Shown: positions 22,068 through 30,795, numbered from the stretch's first letter. The stretch is 30,815 bases of DNA from CAZMBI01 sp964564675 (GCA_964564675.1 CAZMBI010000021.1:1-30815); one strand, 5' to 3'. Made by a program: numbers and translations. The notes: generated from the letters alone by a model not told the origin.

Positions 22068-24113
22068 ATGCCCGTTTTCTCCCGTAAACTCCCAACTTCC
22101 TGGTTGATTGCGCTGGTGTGGCTGCTGTTGATCGCGGCCGGCTATCTCGGTGTCAGCCAGTTTGCCGCCGAGGAAAAAACGCGCGCCCTGCGCCAGTGGG
22201 AACAGCGCCTGGCAACGGTGGCAACCGCCCAGAGCCGGGATATCGCCTCCTGGCTGCAGGCGCGTCGGGAAGCTATGGGTGCGGTGGCTGAGAATATGTC
22301 GGTGCGGCTGTATGTGATGACGCTGCTGGATGAAAGCGCTTCCACTGAGGCCGTTGCCGCCGGTGAAACCTTTTTGCGCAATTACTTAATCGCGGTGGCC
22401 GGGCAACTGGGCGTGCTCGAGCCAACCAGCGAGCTGGGTACGATTCGCGCCAATATCGACATTGAAGGCTCGGCGGGGGTAGCGATTTTATCCAAAGACA
22501 GCAGGGTGCTGGCGCAGACCCGCTATTTTCCTGATGCCAAACCGATCATTCCGGAATTGAAGCCGCAGCCCCAGATGATCGGGCCGGTGGATGCCGCCTC
22601 AGGGGACACGCTGCTGTGGCTGACCGCACCGATTCGCGGCGTACAGGATAATGAGACGGCTCCGCCGCTGGCCTGGGTGGCGGTCGCCATACCCATCTTC
22701 CCGGCGCTGGACGCAAAACTGGTGGATCATCAGCTGGAAAACAGTGCAGCAACCTCCTGGGTTATCAGTCTGATGGACGGCAAACCGCAAGTGATCGCGC
22801 CCAAAGATCAATCCGATACGCTGCTATCCTCCCGGCAATTCACACCGGTTTCACAGCACGCCGCCGAGCAGCCGCAACAGCTTGTGGAAGGCAAAAATGT
22901 GACGACACAGCCCTCGTATGCGTTCGGCGTGGCCATCGAGCCGACGCCGTGGACTCTGGTGCGTCGCATTACCACGGAAGCCGCGCTGGCGGATATCAAT
23001 ACCCGCATCTGGTGGTTTAATTTTGGTTACTGGGCGGCGGCGCTGGCCATCAGTTTTATTATCGTGGCGCTGTGGCGACATGTCACGGCGGAACGGCTGC
23101 AGGTATTGCTCAGCAATTTAAGCAGTCATGAGGCCCTGCTCGAACTGGTGACCAATCACATCCCGGCGCGGATTATGATTACCGATACCAAACACCGGTT
23201 CTGCTATGCCAACGAACAGGCACAGAAGACCCTGCAGATGGAAGAGCGGGATTTGCAGAAAAAAACGCTGACGCAGGTGATGGGCACGGCCCAGGCGCAG
23301 CATTATATCGCCGCCAATGAGCGCGTGCTGGCCTATCATAAACCCGAGACCATTCTGCGCGAACAGGGCGATCCGGGCGCGCTGGATTCGGCGCTGGAGA
23401 TTCAGCATATCCCGCTAGCGGATATTCCCAAAAAATATGTCAGCGGAGATGACCGCGGCGTGCTCATTATCGAGCGCGATCTGACCGAAATCATCCGCAG
23501 CAAGCAGGCGCGTCAGGCTACGCTCAACAAGCTGATCGAAACGCTGGTCATGCTGATCGACCGGCGCGACCCGCATGCCGCACATCATTCGGCCGGCGTG
23601 GCGCTGATTGCCGGGGAAATCGCGCATACGCTTGAGTTGCCACAGACCGCCATCGATACGGTGGAAATCGCCGGGCAATTACTGAATCTGGGCAAGTTAC
23701 TGGTACCGCAGGAATTACTGGTCAGTGCCAAGCCGCTTGCCTCCGACGACCGCGAGTTAATTCAACGCTCGCTGAACGCCGCGATTGATTATTTAAGCCA
23801 TGTGCCGTTTGAAGGTCCGGTGGTGGAAACGCTGCGCCAGTCGCAGGAGCGGGTGGACGGCAAGGGGCCGCTTGGCCTTAAGGAAGAGGATATCCTGGAA
23901 ACCGCGATGATTCTGTCAGTGGCCAACAGTTTTGTGGCGCTGACCAGCCCGCGCGCCTGGCGCGAGGCCAAACCGGTGGACGAGGCCAAGGCGATCTTGT
24001 GGGAGGAAGCCGGCCGCACCTATTCGCGTCCGGTGGTCACCGCGCTGTTTCACTATCTGGATAATCTCGGCGGAGCGGAGGAGTGGAATACGTTCCTGAA
24101 AGAGCGCTATTAG
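22068..24113 (+). CDS. Membrane sensor with periplasmic domain, PAS and degenerate HD-GYP domain
   Basis: The protein (681 aa from the ATG at 22068, AAGGA 7 nt upstream) has a membrane helix at about 12-32, a periplasmic Cache-like region to about 313 and a second helix at about 316-336. A PAS-like domain (about 352-480) and an HD-GYP fold (about 490-670) follow. HD-GYP enzymes hydrolyse cyclic di-GMP, but here the metal site is lost. The HD of LLHDIGK is Leu539-Asn540 (GK kept), HHE is Ser592-Gln593-Glu594, and DGxGYP is DGKGP without the Tyr. The domain should therefore be inactive and could bind c-di-GMP or only signal. Divergent from a LapG-type protease and beside a TpsA adhesin, it occupies the position of LapD, which is built instead from degenerate GGDEF-EAL domains. 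The functional analogy is my inference. Confidence 0.8.
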   Translation: MPVFSRKLPTSWLIALVWLLLIAAGYLGVSQFAAEEKTRALRQWEQRLATVATAQSRDIASWLQARREAMGAVAENMSVRLYVMTLLDESASTEAVAAGETFLRNYLIAVAGQLGVLEPTSELGTIRANIDIEGSAGVAILSKDSRVLAQTRYFPDAKPIIPELKPQPQMIGPVDAASGDTLLWLTAPIRGVQDNETAPPLAWVAVAIPIFPALDAKLVDHQLENSAATSWVISLMDGKPQVIAPKDQSDTLLSSRQFTPVSQHAAEQPQQLVEGKNVTTQPSYAFGVAIEPTPWTLVRRITTEAALADINTRIWWFNFGYWAAALAISFIIVALWRHVTAERLQVLLSNLSSHEALLELVTNHIPARIMITDTKHRFCYANEQAQKTLQMEERDLQKKTLTQVMGTAQAQHYIAANERVLAYHKPETILREQGDPGALDSALEIQHIPLADIPKKYVSGDDRGVLIIERDLTEIIRSKQARQATLNKLIETLVMLIDRRDPHAAHHSAGVALIAGEIAHTLELPQTAIDTVEIAGQLLNLGKLLVPQELLVSAKPLASDDRELIQRSLNAAIDYLSHVPFEGPVVETLRQSQERVDGKGPLGLKEEDILETAMILSVANSFVALTSPRAWREAKPVDEAKAILWEEAGRTYSRPVVTALFHYLDNLGGAEEWNTFLKERY

Positions 24114-24133
24114 CCGACATATCGCGGTGACGG

Positions 24134-24209
24134 TGGTGCCCAGGGACGGAATCGAACCGCCGACACAGGGATTTTCAGTCCCTTGCTCTACCGACTGAGC
24201 TACCTGGGC
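24134..24209 (-). tRNA. tRNA-Phe (GAA anticodon), CCA encoded
   Basis: On the minus strand the 76-nt gene starts with GCCCAGG, pairing with CCUGGGC at the 3' end, followed by discriminator A and an encoded CCA. The D-arm GCUC/GAGC, the anticodon stem GGGA/UCCC with loop CUGAAAA (anticodon GAA) and the T-arm with GGTTCGATTCC are all present. It begins about 20 bp after the sensor gene, on the opposite strand. Confidence 0.97.
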
Positions 24210-24236
24210 ATCTCGGTGTATTTTCTAAGAATGCCT

Positions 24237-24265
24237 CGTATAATGGATGCGCGCAGGGTTGGCAA
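24237..24265 (-). promoter_or_regulatory. Promoter of tRNA-Phe
   Basis: On the minus strand TTGCCA (24265-24260) and TATACG (24242-24237) are separated by 17 bp, a good sigma-70 pair. Transcription would start about 20 nt before the tRNA. The element begins just after the stop of the upstream same-strand gene at 24271, so the tRNA appears to be independently transcribed. Confidence 0.6.
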
Positions 24266-24270
24266 GCGCT

Positions 24271-26085
24271 TCATGGCGCCGTCGCGTGGATCATTTGCCA
24301 CATGCTCTGCAGCGCGATCCGGCGGGCCAGTTCCCGCTGGCCCAGCGCGTGCAGGCCATCGATCAGGCTGAGCAGGCTGATATCGTCGATAGCGGCTAGC
24401 GATGCCGGTTCGGCGGCGGTGTGCAGCAACAGCCCGGCGACGTTGCCCTGCTGCGCATAAGCCTGCAGCTCCTCCACATCCCAGCCGGCATTTGGTGTGG
24501 GCAGGCGCTTCTCAAAGCGGGCAATGGTTTCCTTTAAAATGGCGGCGCTGACATCGGGAACCTGATAGCCAAAGGCGGGCATCACGCGGTAAAACCGTTG
24601 CAGCAGCCGCAACGAGGCGGCGTCGGCGTCTTCGGGAACGCTCAGCGGTGGCAGCTGGGTGGCGGCCCGGCTGCGTTCCGCCGGGCGTAGCCGGGCAAAG
24701 CGCGCCAGCTCATGGGTGATATAGGTGATCACGGCGTCTGGCGCCTGGCGGTCCAGCACGTTCAGCCAGGTGCCGGCCGCGTCGTGCTGGCCGTGCTCGG
24801 TAAGCAGCGCAAACAGCGCCGGGGCCATTTCCAGATGCGCACGGGTCGGGTTCAGGCTCTGGCTTAAGGCGATGGCCGGCTCGCGCAACAGGCTGCGGCG
24901 CAGGACCGGGTGCTCGGCAAAAACCGTAAGCGCCCGGGCCATGGCATTCGCCGCCGCCCGGTCGGTGCGGGCATTGATCAGCACCTGATACGCCCCGGCG
25001 CGCGCGGCCAGCGGCTTATGGGTCGGGGGAGACTGGGCCAGCTTGGCATAGAGCTGTTTAAGTGTGGCTACATCCCCGTTGCCGGCGCGCAGGACGGATT
25101 CCAGAAACAGCGCGCGGGTGGCCGGGTCACTGCCTTTGGCCATGCCGATCAGCCAGTGATAGGGCAGGTAGGAGCTATCGTGATAGGGGCGCATATCAAG
25201 TTCAGGCGGCAGCTGGCTCGTGCCGGCGGCAAACAGCATGGCCAAATCGAGGTCACCCGGCTCCTGCGGCATGGCCTCAAGCCGCACGTTATCATATTGC
25301 TGGCTTTCTATGAGACGGACGAACCAGTCGGCGAAGGGATCGCCTCGCTCGCGGCGCAGGGTGATCGCCAGTTCGGCTTGTGCCGGCTGGCCGGTGCGCA
25401 CCGCGCAATACACGCGTAACCGCTCATAAGGTGCGCCTTTTGGCGGCTGCTCACGTTGCTGCATGGTTTCAAACACGGCACATGCCGGCCCGGTCTGGTT
25501 GGTGAGCAGGCGGATAAACAGGGCCAGCCGGTGCAATGACGGCTCTCGCAGGGAATGGGGCAGGGCCTCGAGCAAGGTGGCGGCATCGACCACCAGGCCG
25601 AGCGCTACCATGCGGCGCAGGCGAGTGGCCAGCCAGCCGGCTTCGGCTTCGCGCGGGGGATTGGCGTTGCTTAGCAATAGGCGGCGGATGGCGTCGCCAC
25701 GCGCATCATGCGGCAGGGGCGCATGCAACGCCTTAAGCAGGTCGGCGGCTTCCGCCTGCGTCAGATACTCCCACACCCGGACGGGAAAGCCAGTCTGTTC
25801 TGCCTCATACAGCCCGAACCGTTCAAGCGCGGGCGGTGGTTCGCTGATGGCGATACGATCCGGCTGCTGTACCGCGATATCCGGTGCCGGTGGTGGCGGT
25901 GGCGCAGCAGGCGGCGATTTCGGTGGCGGCATGGTGAGCACTTCATCAGCAGAGAGCTCACCAATGGGGCCGGCATGCGGGTCATAGCCTTGTTTCTGCA
26001 CGTCTTGCGGGCCGGCCATAAGCGCCGCCGGATACAGCCAAGCGACCAGCGCCAGCAGGCTAATCGTGCTGAAGCATTGTCTCAC
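24271..26085 (-). CDS. Secreted or periplasmic helical-repeat protein of unknown function
   Basis: I do not recognise a named family. From a GTG at 26085 (604 aa) there is a clear signal peptide, LLALVAWLYPAALMA, cleaved near 24. A proline-rich linker lies at about 53-68 (MPPPKSPPAAPPPPPAP). The remaining 530 residues are almost entirely alpha-helical, Ala/Leu/Arg-rich, with pairs of helices reminiscent of alpha-solenoid repeats (for example ALFAAGTSQLPPEL, ALFLESVLRAGNGDV). I choose GTG at 26085 because GAGG lies 6 nt upstream. Starting at the earlier ATG (26157) would put an unsuitable Arg/Cys/Trp-rich segment before the signal peptide and overlap the upstream small gene fully. It overlaps that gene by 26 bp, suggesting translational coupling. 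A scaffold or envelope-assembly role is possible but not shown. Confidence 0.7.
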   Translation of the reverse strand: MRQCFSTISLLALVAWLYPAALMAGPQDVQKQGYDPHAGPIGELSADEVLTMPPPKSPPAAPPPPPAPDIAVQQPDRIAISEPPPALERFGLYEAEQTGFPVRVWEYLTQAEAADLLKALHAPLPHDARGDAIRRLLLSNANPPREAEAGWLATRLRRMVALGLVVDAATLLEALPHSLREPSLHRLALFIRLLTNQTGPACAVFETMQQREQPPKGAPYERLRVYCAVRTGQPAQAELAITLRRERGDPFADWFVRLIESQQYDNVRLEAMPQEPGDLDLAMLFAAGTSQLPPELDMRPYHDSSYLPYHWLIGMAKGSDPATRALFLESVLRAGNGDVATLKQLYAKLAQSPPTHKPLAARAGAYQVLINARTDRAAANAMARALTVFAEHPVLRRSLLREPAIALSQSLNPTRAHLEMAPALFALLTEHGQHDAAGTWLNVLDRQAPDAVITYITHELARFARLRPAERSRAATQLPPLSVPEDADAASLRLLQRFYRVMPAFGYQVPDVSAAILKETIARFEKRLPTPNAGWDVEELQAYAQQGNVAGLLLHTAAEPASLAAIDDISLLSLIDGLHALGQRELARRIALQSMWQMIHATAP

Positions 26086-26236
26086 GCGGAACCTCGATAG
26101 CCATCGGCTCGGTGGGTGCCGGGATCGGCACCAGCCCCAAATATAACACCCCCGCAACCAGTGCGAGAACGATCAGGCCAATAACCGCCAGGCGCAAACG
26201 CGTGCGCGAAGAAGGACGAGACGCAGCAGTTGCCAT
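26060..26236 (-). CDS. Small single-span membrane protein, 58 aa
   Basis: An ATG at 26236 opens a 58-codon frame ending at the TAG at 26060. It has a basic N-terminus (SRPSSRTRLR), one strong hydrophobic helix at about 16-36 (LAVIGLIVLALVAGVLYLGL) and a short tail beginning VPIPAPTEP. The tail motif, a Pro-rich stretch after the membrane helix followed by a Glu/Val segment, resembles small conserved proteins I recall in Rhodospirillales-type genomes. GGTGA lies just upstream of the ATG. Its end overlaps the start of the 604-aa gene by 26 bp, so the two are probably cotranscribed. Because the overlap runs in another frame, gene finders may miss one of them. Confidence 0.6.
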   Translation of the reverse strand: MATAASRPSSRTRLRLAVIGLIVLALVAGVLYLGLVPIPAPTEPMAIEVPRETMLQHD

Positions 26237-26320
26237 AAGTCACCGTGAGTGCTAAGTTGACGTCACCTTATAGGTAGCGTGTTTGCCGGCGTAAGGCAAT
26301 CGGTGAATCGCAGGATGTGA

Positions 26321-26908
26321 ATGACAGAACCGGATAATGAATCGGACCTGAAGGACGAGACGGTACGCAGCGACCCCATCGCCGGGCTACAGGCGCCGCT
26401 GGTGTTGGTTGGCCTGATGGGCGCCGGTAAGTCGACCATCGGCTGGCGCCTGGCCCGCCGGATCGGACGGCGTTTTGTGGATTCGGATGAGGAGATCGAA
26501 CGAGCGGCGGCGTGCAGCATCGCCGATTTGTTCGCCATTCACGGCGAGCCGATTTTCCGTGATCTCGAACAGCGGGTGATTTTCCGGTTGCTGGAAGAAC
26601 AAGAAATCGTCTTGGCCACCGGCGGCGGGGCGTGGATGCAGGCGGCGATCAGGGCGCGGATTAAACAGCGTGCCGTGTCCGTATGGCTGCGTGCCGATCT
26701 GGAGGTGTTGCTGGAACGGGTGGAGCGGCGCAATCACCGGCCGCTTCTGGAAACCGGCGACAAGCAGGCCATATTAGAGCGCTTGGTGCAAGAGCGTTAT
26801 GCCGTTTACGCCGAAGCGGACCTGACCATTGATAGCGGCAAAGGGTCGCATCAGGCAGTGGTGGAACAGATTATCAGCGCGCTGAACACGCAGAAGGAGA
26901 ACGCGTAA
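26321..26908 (+). CDS. aroK: Shikimate kinase
   Basis: AroK phosphorylates shikimate at the 3-hydroxyl with ATP, step five of the aromatic amino acid pathway. The 195 residues include an acidic N-terminal extension of about 25 residues. Then come the P-loop GLMGAGKST (31-39), the shikimate-binding Asp-Ser-Asp at 54-56, FRD with Arg80, the GGG at 101-103 and the LID arginine in NHRPLL (Arg140). CAGGA lies just before the ATG. The stop codon is immediately followed by the aroB start, so they form one operon with the CNNM-type gene. The upstream small membrane-protein gene is divergent. Confidence 0.95.
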   Translation: MTEPDNESDLKDETVRSDPIAGLQAPLVLVGLMGAGKSTIGWRLARRIGRRFVDSDEEIERAAACSIADLFAIHGEPIFRDLEQRVIFRLLEEQEIVLATGGGAWMQAAIRARIKQRAVSVWLRADLEVLLERVERRNHRPLLETGDKQAILERLVQERYAVYAEADLTIDSGKGSHQAVVEQIISALNTQKENA

Positions 26909-28012
26909 GTGACGCATATCAACGTGCCGGTGGCACTCGGCGAGCGCAGTTACATCATCCATATCGGCAGCGGATTACTGTCGCAGGCCGGGGCGCTGAT
27001 GGCGCCGCTGTTGGCGCAACCGCGGGTGTTGATTGTCAGCGACGAAGATGTGGCGCCCCATCACCTGCCGGACCTGACTAAAAGTCTGAAGTCAGCCGGT
27101 ATTCACCACGATACGGTGCTGCTGCCGCCGGGTGAGGGCAGCAAGTCCTTTGCCGGCTTTGAATCGCTGATCAATCAGTTGCTGGCCCTGAAACCGGACC
27201 GCAAGACCACGCTCATCGCACTGGGCGGGGGGGTGATCGGCGATCTGTGCGGTTTTGCCGCCAGCGTCCTGCTGCGCGGGGTTGATTTTATCCAGATACC
27301 CACCACGCTGTTGGCGCAGGTGGATAGCTCGGTCGGTGGCAAGACCGGCATCAACGCGCCCGCAGGCAAAAACCTGATCGGCAGTTTTCATCAACCCGTT
27401 AGCGTGCTGATTGATACTGACACGCTGGCCACCTTGCCCGAGCGAGAGATGAAAGCCGGCTATGCCGAAATCGTTAAATATGGCGCGCTCGGCGATGCCG
27501 TCTTTTTTGACTGGCTGGAGGCCCATGGGGCACAGGTGCTCGCCCGCCAGCCCGCAGCACTGGCGCAAGCGATTGAGACATCTTGTCGGGCCAAGGCCGC
27601 CCTTGTTGCCGCGGATGAACGCGAAGAAGGCAAACGCGCCCTGCTCAATTTCGGCCATACGTTCGGCCATGCGCTGGAGGCGGAAACCGGCTTTTCCGAC
27701 CAGTTACTGCATGGCGAGGCGGTGGCTATCGGTATGGTGATGGCGGCGCGCCTGTCGCAGCATCTCGGTTTGTGCGAGGCGGCGGTTGAACAGCGGCTGG
27801 CGGCGCATTTGCAGGCGGTGAGCCTGCCCACGCGGCCGCACGATATCCGCCCGGTATGGGATATCGATGCCATCTGCCGGCATTTTTACGGCGATAAAAA
27901 GACGGAAGGCGGCAAGCTGAACTTTGTCGTGTTAAACGGTATCGGAGAGGCGTTGGTCAGGAAGGGAGTAGACCCGGCTATAGCGCGTCGGGTAATATCC
28001 GAACTGCTATGA
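26909..28012 (+). CDS. aroB: 3-dehydroquinate synthase
   Basis: AroB converts DAHP to 3-dehydroquinate using NAD+ and a divalent metal. The 367 residues show the NAD-binding GGGVIGDLCGFAAS, the substrate-binding QVDSSVGGKTGINAPAGKN and the metal-ligand LNFGHTFGHALE region with its His pair, followed by HGEAVAIGM. The start is GTG directly after the aroK stop, with AAGGAG 9 nt upstream inside the aroK 3' end. The stop overlaps the next gene's ATG, showing tight coupling. Confidence 0.95.
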   Translation: MTHINVPVALGERSYIIHIGSGLLSQAGALMAPLLAQPRVLIVSDEDVAPHHLPDLTKSLKSAGIHHDTVLLPPGEGSKSFAGFESLINQLLALKPDRKTTLIALGGGVIGDLCGFAASVLLRGVDFIQIPTTLLAQVDSSVGGKTGINAPAGKNLIGSFHQPVSVLIDTDTLATLPEREMKAGYAEIVKYGALGDAVFFDWLEAHGAQVLARQPAALAQAIETSCRAKAALVAADEREEGKRALLNFGHTFGHALEAETGFSDQLLHGEAVAIGMVMAARLSQHLGLCEAAVEQRLAAHLQAVSLPTRPHDIRPVWDIDAICRHFYGDKKTEGGKLNFVVLNGIGEALVRKGVDPAIARRVISELL

Positions 28013-29292
28013 TGGAACTGCTTTTTATTTTCCTGTTACTTATTATGTCCGGTTTTTTTTCCGGATCGGAAACGGCGTTGACCGCCGCGTCGCGCGCGCG
28101 CTTGTTTCAGTTGAGCAAGGACGGCAATAAGCGTGCGGTGCTGGCAGATAAATTACGCGAGAAGAAAGAGTCGCTTATCGGGGCGATTCTGCTGGGCAAC
28201 AATCTCGTCAATATTGCGGCTGCCTCGCTGGCGACCACCGTGGCCATCACCTGGTGGGGGCAGGAGTGGGGGCCGATTTATGCCACCGCCATTATGACCG
28301 TGTTGGTGCTGGTGTTTGCTGAGGTATTGCCCAAGACCGTGGCGATTCATAATGCTGAGCGCATGTCGCTGGTCGTGTCTTATCCGCTGTCGTTTTTTGT
28401 GCGGCTGTTTTCACCGTTCACCCGCATGGTGCAATGGTTCATTCATCGCCTGCTGCTGCAGTTCGGATTCGATTATACCAAGTCGGAATCGCTGGTTTCC
28501 GCTGCAGATGCCATCCGCGGGACGATTGAGATGCATCACAGCGAAGGCGAAATGGAAAAAGAGGACCGCGATATGCTGGGCAGCATCCTTGATCTGAATG
28601 ATCGCGAGGTCAGCGAGATCATGCTGCATCGCAAGCATGTTTATGCCATCAACATAGCTGATGAGCCTGAGCGGATTTCCGAGCAGGTGATCGACTCGCC
28701 GCACAGCCGCATTCCGCTGTATCGTGATAATCCGGATGATATTGTCGGCATATTGCACGTGAAAGACATGCTCAAACTGCTGACTTCCCAAAAGGTCGGC
28801 ATTACCCGCGAGATGATCCGGCGGATTGCCGCCAAGCCGTGGTTTGTCCCGGAGACCACGCCGCTGAACGATCAACTGTTGGCCTTCCGTGCGCGCCGCC
28901 AGCATTTCGCCTGCGTGGTCGATGAGTATGGGGCGTTTTTGGGCATTGTCACGCTCGAGGATATTATCGAGGAAATCGTGGGCGATATCGGCGACGAGCA
29001 TGACCTCCTGCAGATTGATAATATCATTCCCTATGGCCCCAATGCCTGGCGGGTGGAGGGTACGGTCACCATCCGTGATTTAAACCGCTTTTTAGACTGG
29101 AGCCTGCCCGACGAGCATGCCACCACGGTGGCCGGGCTGATCCTGCACGAAGCGGAGATGATCCCCGAGCAGGGCGCCGTTTTTGAATTTTACGGCACAC
29201 GCTTTACCATCTCCGAACGTCAGGGCAACCAGATCACCCAGCTGATCGTGGAGCCCTTGCCGGATGACACGGATGACTCGGAAGAATGGTAG
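28009..29292 (+). CDS. CNNM-domain (HlyC/CorC-type) transporter with CBS pair
   Basis: This inner-membrane protein belongs to the CNNM/CorC family, usually linked to Mg2+ or Co2+ efflux; the older name hemolysin-like is historical. Of 427 residues, about 1-180 form the CNNM (DUF21) domain with membrane helices and the family signature FSGSETALTAASRARL (17-32). Two CBS domains follow, about 200-330, ending LGIVTLEDIIEEIVGDI. A CorC_HlyC transporter-associated domain comes last. The ATG overlaps the aroB stop by 4 bp. aroK-aroB followed by this family is an order I recall from Rhodospirillales-like genomes. The window also has MgtE, so import and efflux of Mg2+ may be balanced. Confidence 0.92.
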   Translation: MMELLFIFLLLIMSGFFSGSETALTAASRARLFQLSKDGNKRAVLADKLREKKESLIGAILLGNNLVNIAAASLATTVAITWWGQEWGPIYATAIMTVLVLVFAEVLPKTVAIHNAERMSLVVSYPLSFFVRLFSPFTRMVQWFIHRLLLQFGFDYTKSESLVSAADAIRGTIEMHHSEGEMEKEDRDMLGSILDLNDREVSEIMLHRKHVYAINIADEPERISEQVIDSPHSRIPLYRDNPDDIVGILHVKDMLKLLTSQKVGITREMIRRIAAKPWFVPETTPLNDQLLAFRARRQHFACVVDEYGAFLGIVTLEDIIEEIVGDIGDEHDLLQIDNIIPYGPNAWRVEGTVTIRDLNRFLDWSLPDEHATTVAGLILHEAEMIPEQGAVFEFYGTRFTISERQGNQITQLIVEPLPDDTDDSEEW

Positions 29293-29298
29293 CGTGGC

Positions 29299-29478
29299 AT
29301 GTCGGATTATAACGTCATCCTCGAATTCATTCCCAGGGGTCCGTATGTGAAGGTCTCGGCGGTTGATGTCGCCACCGGCATAGAAGCCACCATCGTCGGT
29401 GATGCGTCCGCCGGCCGCGAAACGCTCGAAAAACTCGCCATCCAGAAGCTGGAATATGTGATGAAAAAGCAGACATAA
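29299..29478 (+). CDS. DUF6898-like small protein, 59 aa
   Basis: An ATG at 29299, 6 nt after the CNNM-type gene stop, opens a 59-codon frame ending at 29478: MSDYNVILEFIPRGPYVKVS followed by AVDVATGIEATIVGDASAG and a C-terminal helix KLEYVMKKQT. The order of a VEF-like strand, VKVSAVD, TG-E--IVG and A-KLEYV matches the small DUF6898-type proteins I recall in alphaproteobacteria. No function is known to me. The ribosome site is poor, so translation may depend on coupling to the upstream gene. Confidence 0.6.
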   Translation: MSDYNVILEFIPRGPYVKVSAVDVATGIEATIVGDASAGRETLEKLAIQKLEYVMKKQT

Positions 29479-29559
29479 AACGTGGTGGCGGGGCGCGGGC
29501 GCGAAATTACGAATTCACGAAGTCACGATAAGGAATTGTCATCGCGCGGCGCGCCGCGT

Positions 29560-30795
29560 TTACGTGGCTTCCTGCCTGCGCATCGTCTCGGCCTTCTGCG
29601 CATAGGCGAGCAAGGCCGCCACCCCGGGCAGTTCTTTGCCTTCCAGCCACTCGAGGAAAGCGCCGCCGGCGGTAGACAGATAGGAGAATTCGCCGGAAAG
29701 CGCGGCATGGCTGAGGGCGGACACCGTATCGCCGCCGCCGGCGACGCTATGAATCCGCCCGGCGCGCGACAGGCCGGCCACCAGCCGCGCCAGCGTGATG
29801 GTGGAGGCATCAAACGGGGTGGTTTCAAACGCCCCGACCGGTCCGTTCCACACCACGGTCCGGCATTGTTTCAGCTGTTCGGCCATGCTCATGATGGTTT
29901 GCGGGCCGATGTCGAGGATCATCTGGTCGTCCGGAATGGCATCCACCGGCACCACCTGAGACGGTGCGTGCGGCGTTAGCGCGGATGCCACCACCACATC
30001 CCGCGGCAATAGCAGTTCACAGCCTTTGGCTTCGGCCGTGCGCAAAATTTGCCCGGCGGTGTCTTTCATCTCACGTTCGCACAGCGAGGCGCCCACCGTA
30101 TGGCCCTGCGCGTATAAAAACGTGGTGGCCATGGCCCCGCCGATCAGCAGTTTGTCCACCCGCTCCAGCAGATGATCGAGCAGGGCGAGCTTTGTGGAGA
30201 CCTTGGAGCCGCCGACAACCGCGGCCAGCGGCCGGTCGGGCCGCTCCAGCACGCGGGTGAGGGCCGCAACTTCCTGGACCATCAGCAACCCGGCAGCTGA
30301 AGGCAGGTGCGGATTGATGCCGACGATGGAGGCATGAGCGCGGTGCGAGCAGGAAAAGGCGTCATTGACGTATAAATCCCCCAGACGCGCGATCTGGCGG
30401 GCGAAACCGGCTTCGTTGGCTTCTTCTTCGGGGTGAAAGCGCAGATTCTCCATGAGCACGATATCGCCCGGCTGCGCATTTTCCACCGCCAGCCGGGCGG
30501 CGTTGCCGATGCAATCGGGCGCGAATTTCACCGGCCGGTCCCACAAGGCCTCAGACAGGATATCCACCAGCGGCGCCAGCGATAAGGACAGGTCCACCCG
30601 CCCGTCGGGACGGCCAAGATGCGACAAAATAACGATTTTGGCATGGCGTTCGGCCAGTTGCTGCAAGGTGGGCAGGGCGCGCTGCAGGCGGCTGTCGTCA
30701 GTGACGCGCCCGGCATGCATGGGCAGGTTCAAATCCAGTCGCACCAGCACGGTCTTACCAGCAACATCAAGCGAATCGAGCGTAGGCAGGAACAT
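29560..30795 (-). CDS. pgk: Phosphoglycerate kinase
   Basis: Pgk makes ATP from 1,3-bisphosphoglycerate in lower glycolysis, using the glyceraldehyde-3-phosphate branch of the Entner-Doudoroff products. The 411 residues are complete for the family. Seen are the N-terminal VLVRLDLNLP substrate signature, ILSHLGRPDG, the VVGGSKVSTKLAL stretch at the domain hinge, VWNGPVGAFETTPFD, and the nucleotide-binding VAGGGDTVSAL. Near the C-terminus GGAFLEWLEGKELPGVAAL closes the domain. The ATG at 30795 is 20 bp from the window edge and no clear ribosome site is visible there. It converges on the small DUF6898-like gene with an 81-bp gap that contains nothing recognisable. Confidence 0.95.
   Translation of the reverse strand: MFLPTLDSLDVAGKTVLVRLDLNLPMHAGRVTDDSRLQRALPTLQQLAERHAKIVILSHLGRPDGRVDLSLSLAPLVDILSEALWDRPVKFAPDCIGNAARLAVENAQPGDIVLMENLRFHPEEEANEAGFARQIARLGDLYVNDAFSCSHRAHASIVGINPHLPSAAGLLMVQEVAALTRVLERPDRPLAAVVGGSKVSTKLALLDHLLERVDKLLIGGAMATTFLYAQGHTVGASLCEREMKDTAGQILRTAEAKGCELLLPRDVVVASALTPHAPSQVVPVDAIPDDQMILDIGPQTIMSMAEQLKQCRTVVWNGPVGAFETTPFDASTITLARLVAGLSRAGRIHSVAGGGDTVSALSHAALSGEFSYLSTAGGAFLEWLEGKELPGVAALLAYAQKAETMRRQEAT

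Noticed and set aside
22068..24113. Sensor gene called as LapD
   Set aside because: It lacks GGDEF and EAL motifs. The cytosolic part is PAS plus an HD-GYP-like fold, so only the position and possible role are LapD-like.
29479..29559. Possible terminator between the DUF6898-like gene and pgk
   Set aside because: The GC-rich stretch has only weak pairing (GCGCGGCGCGCCGCG) and no U-tract.
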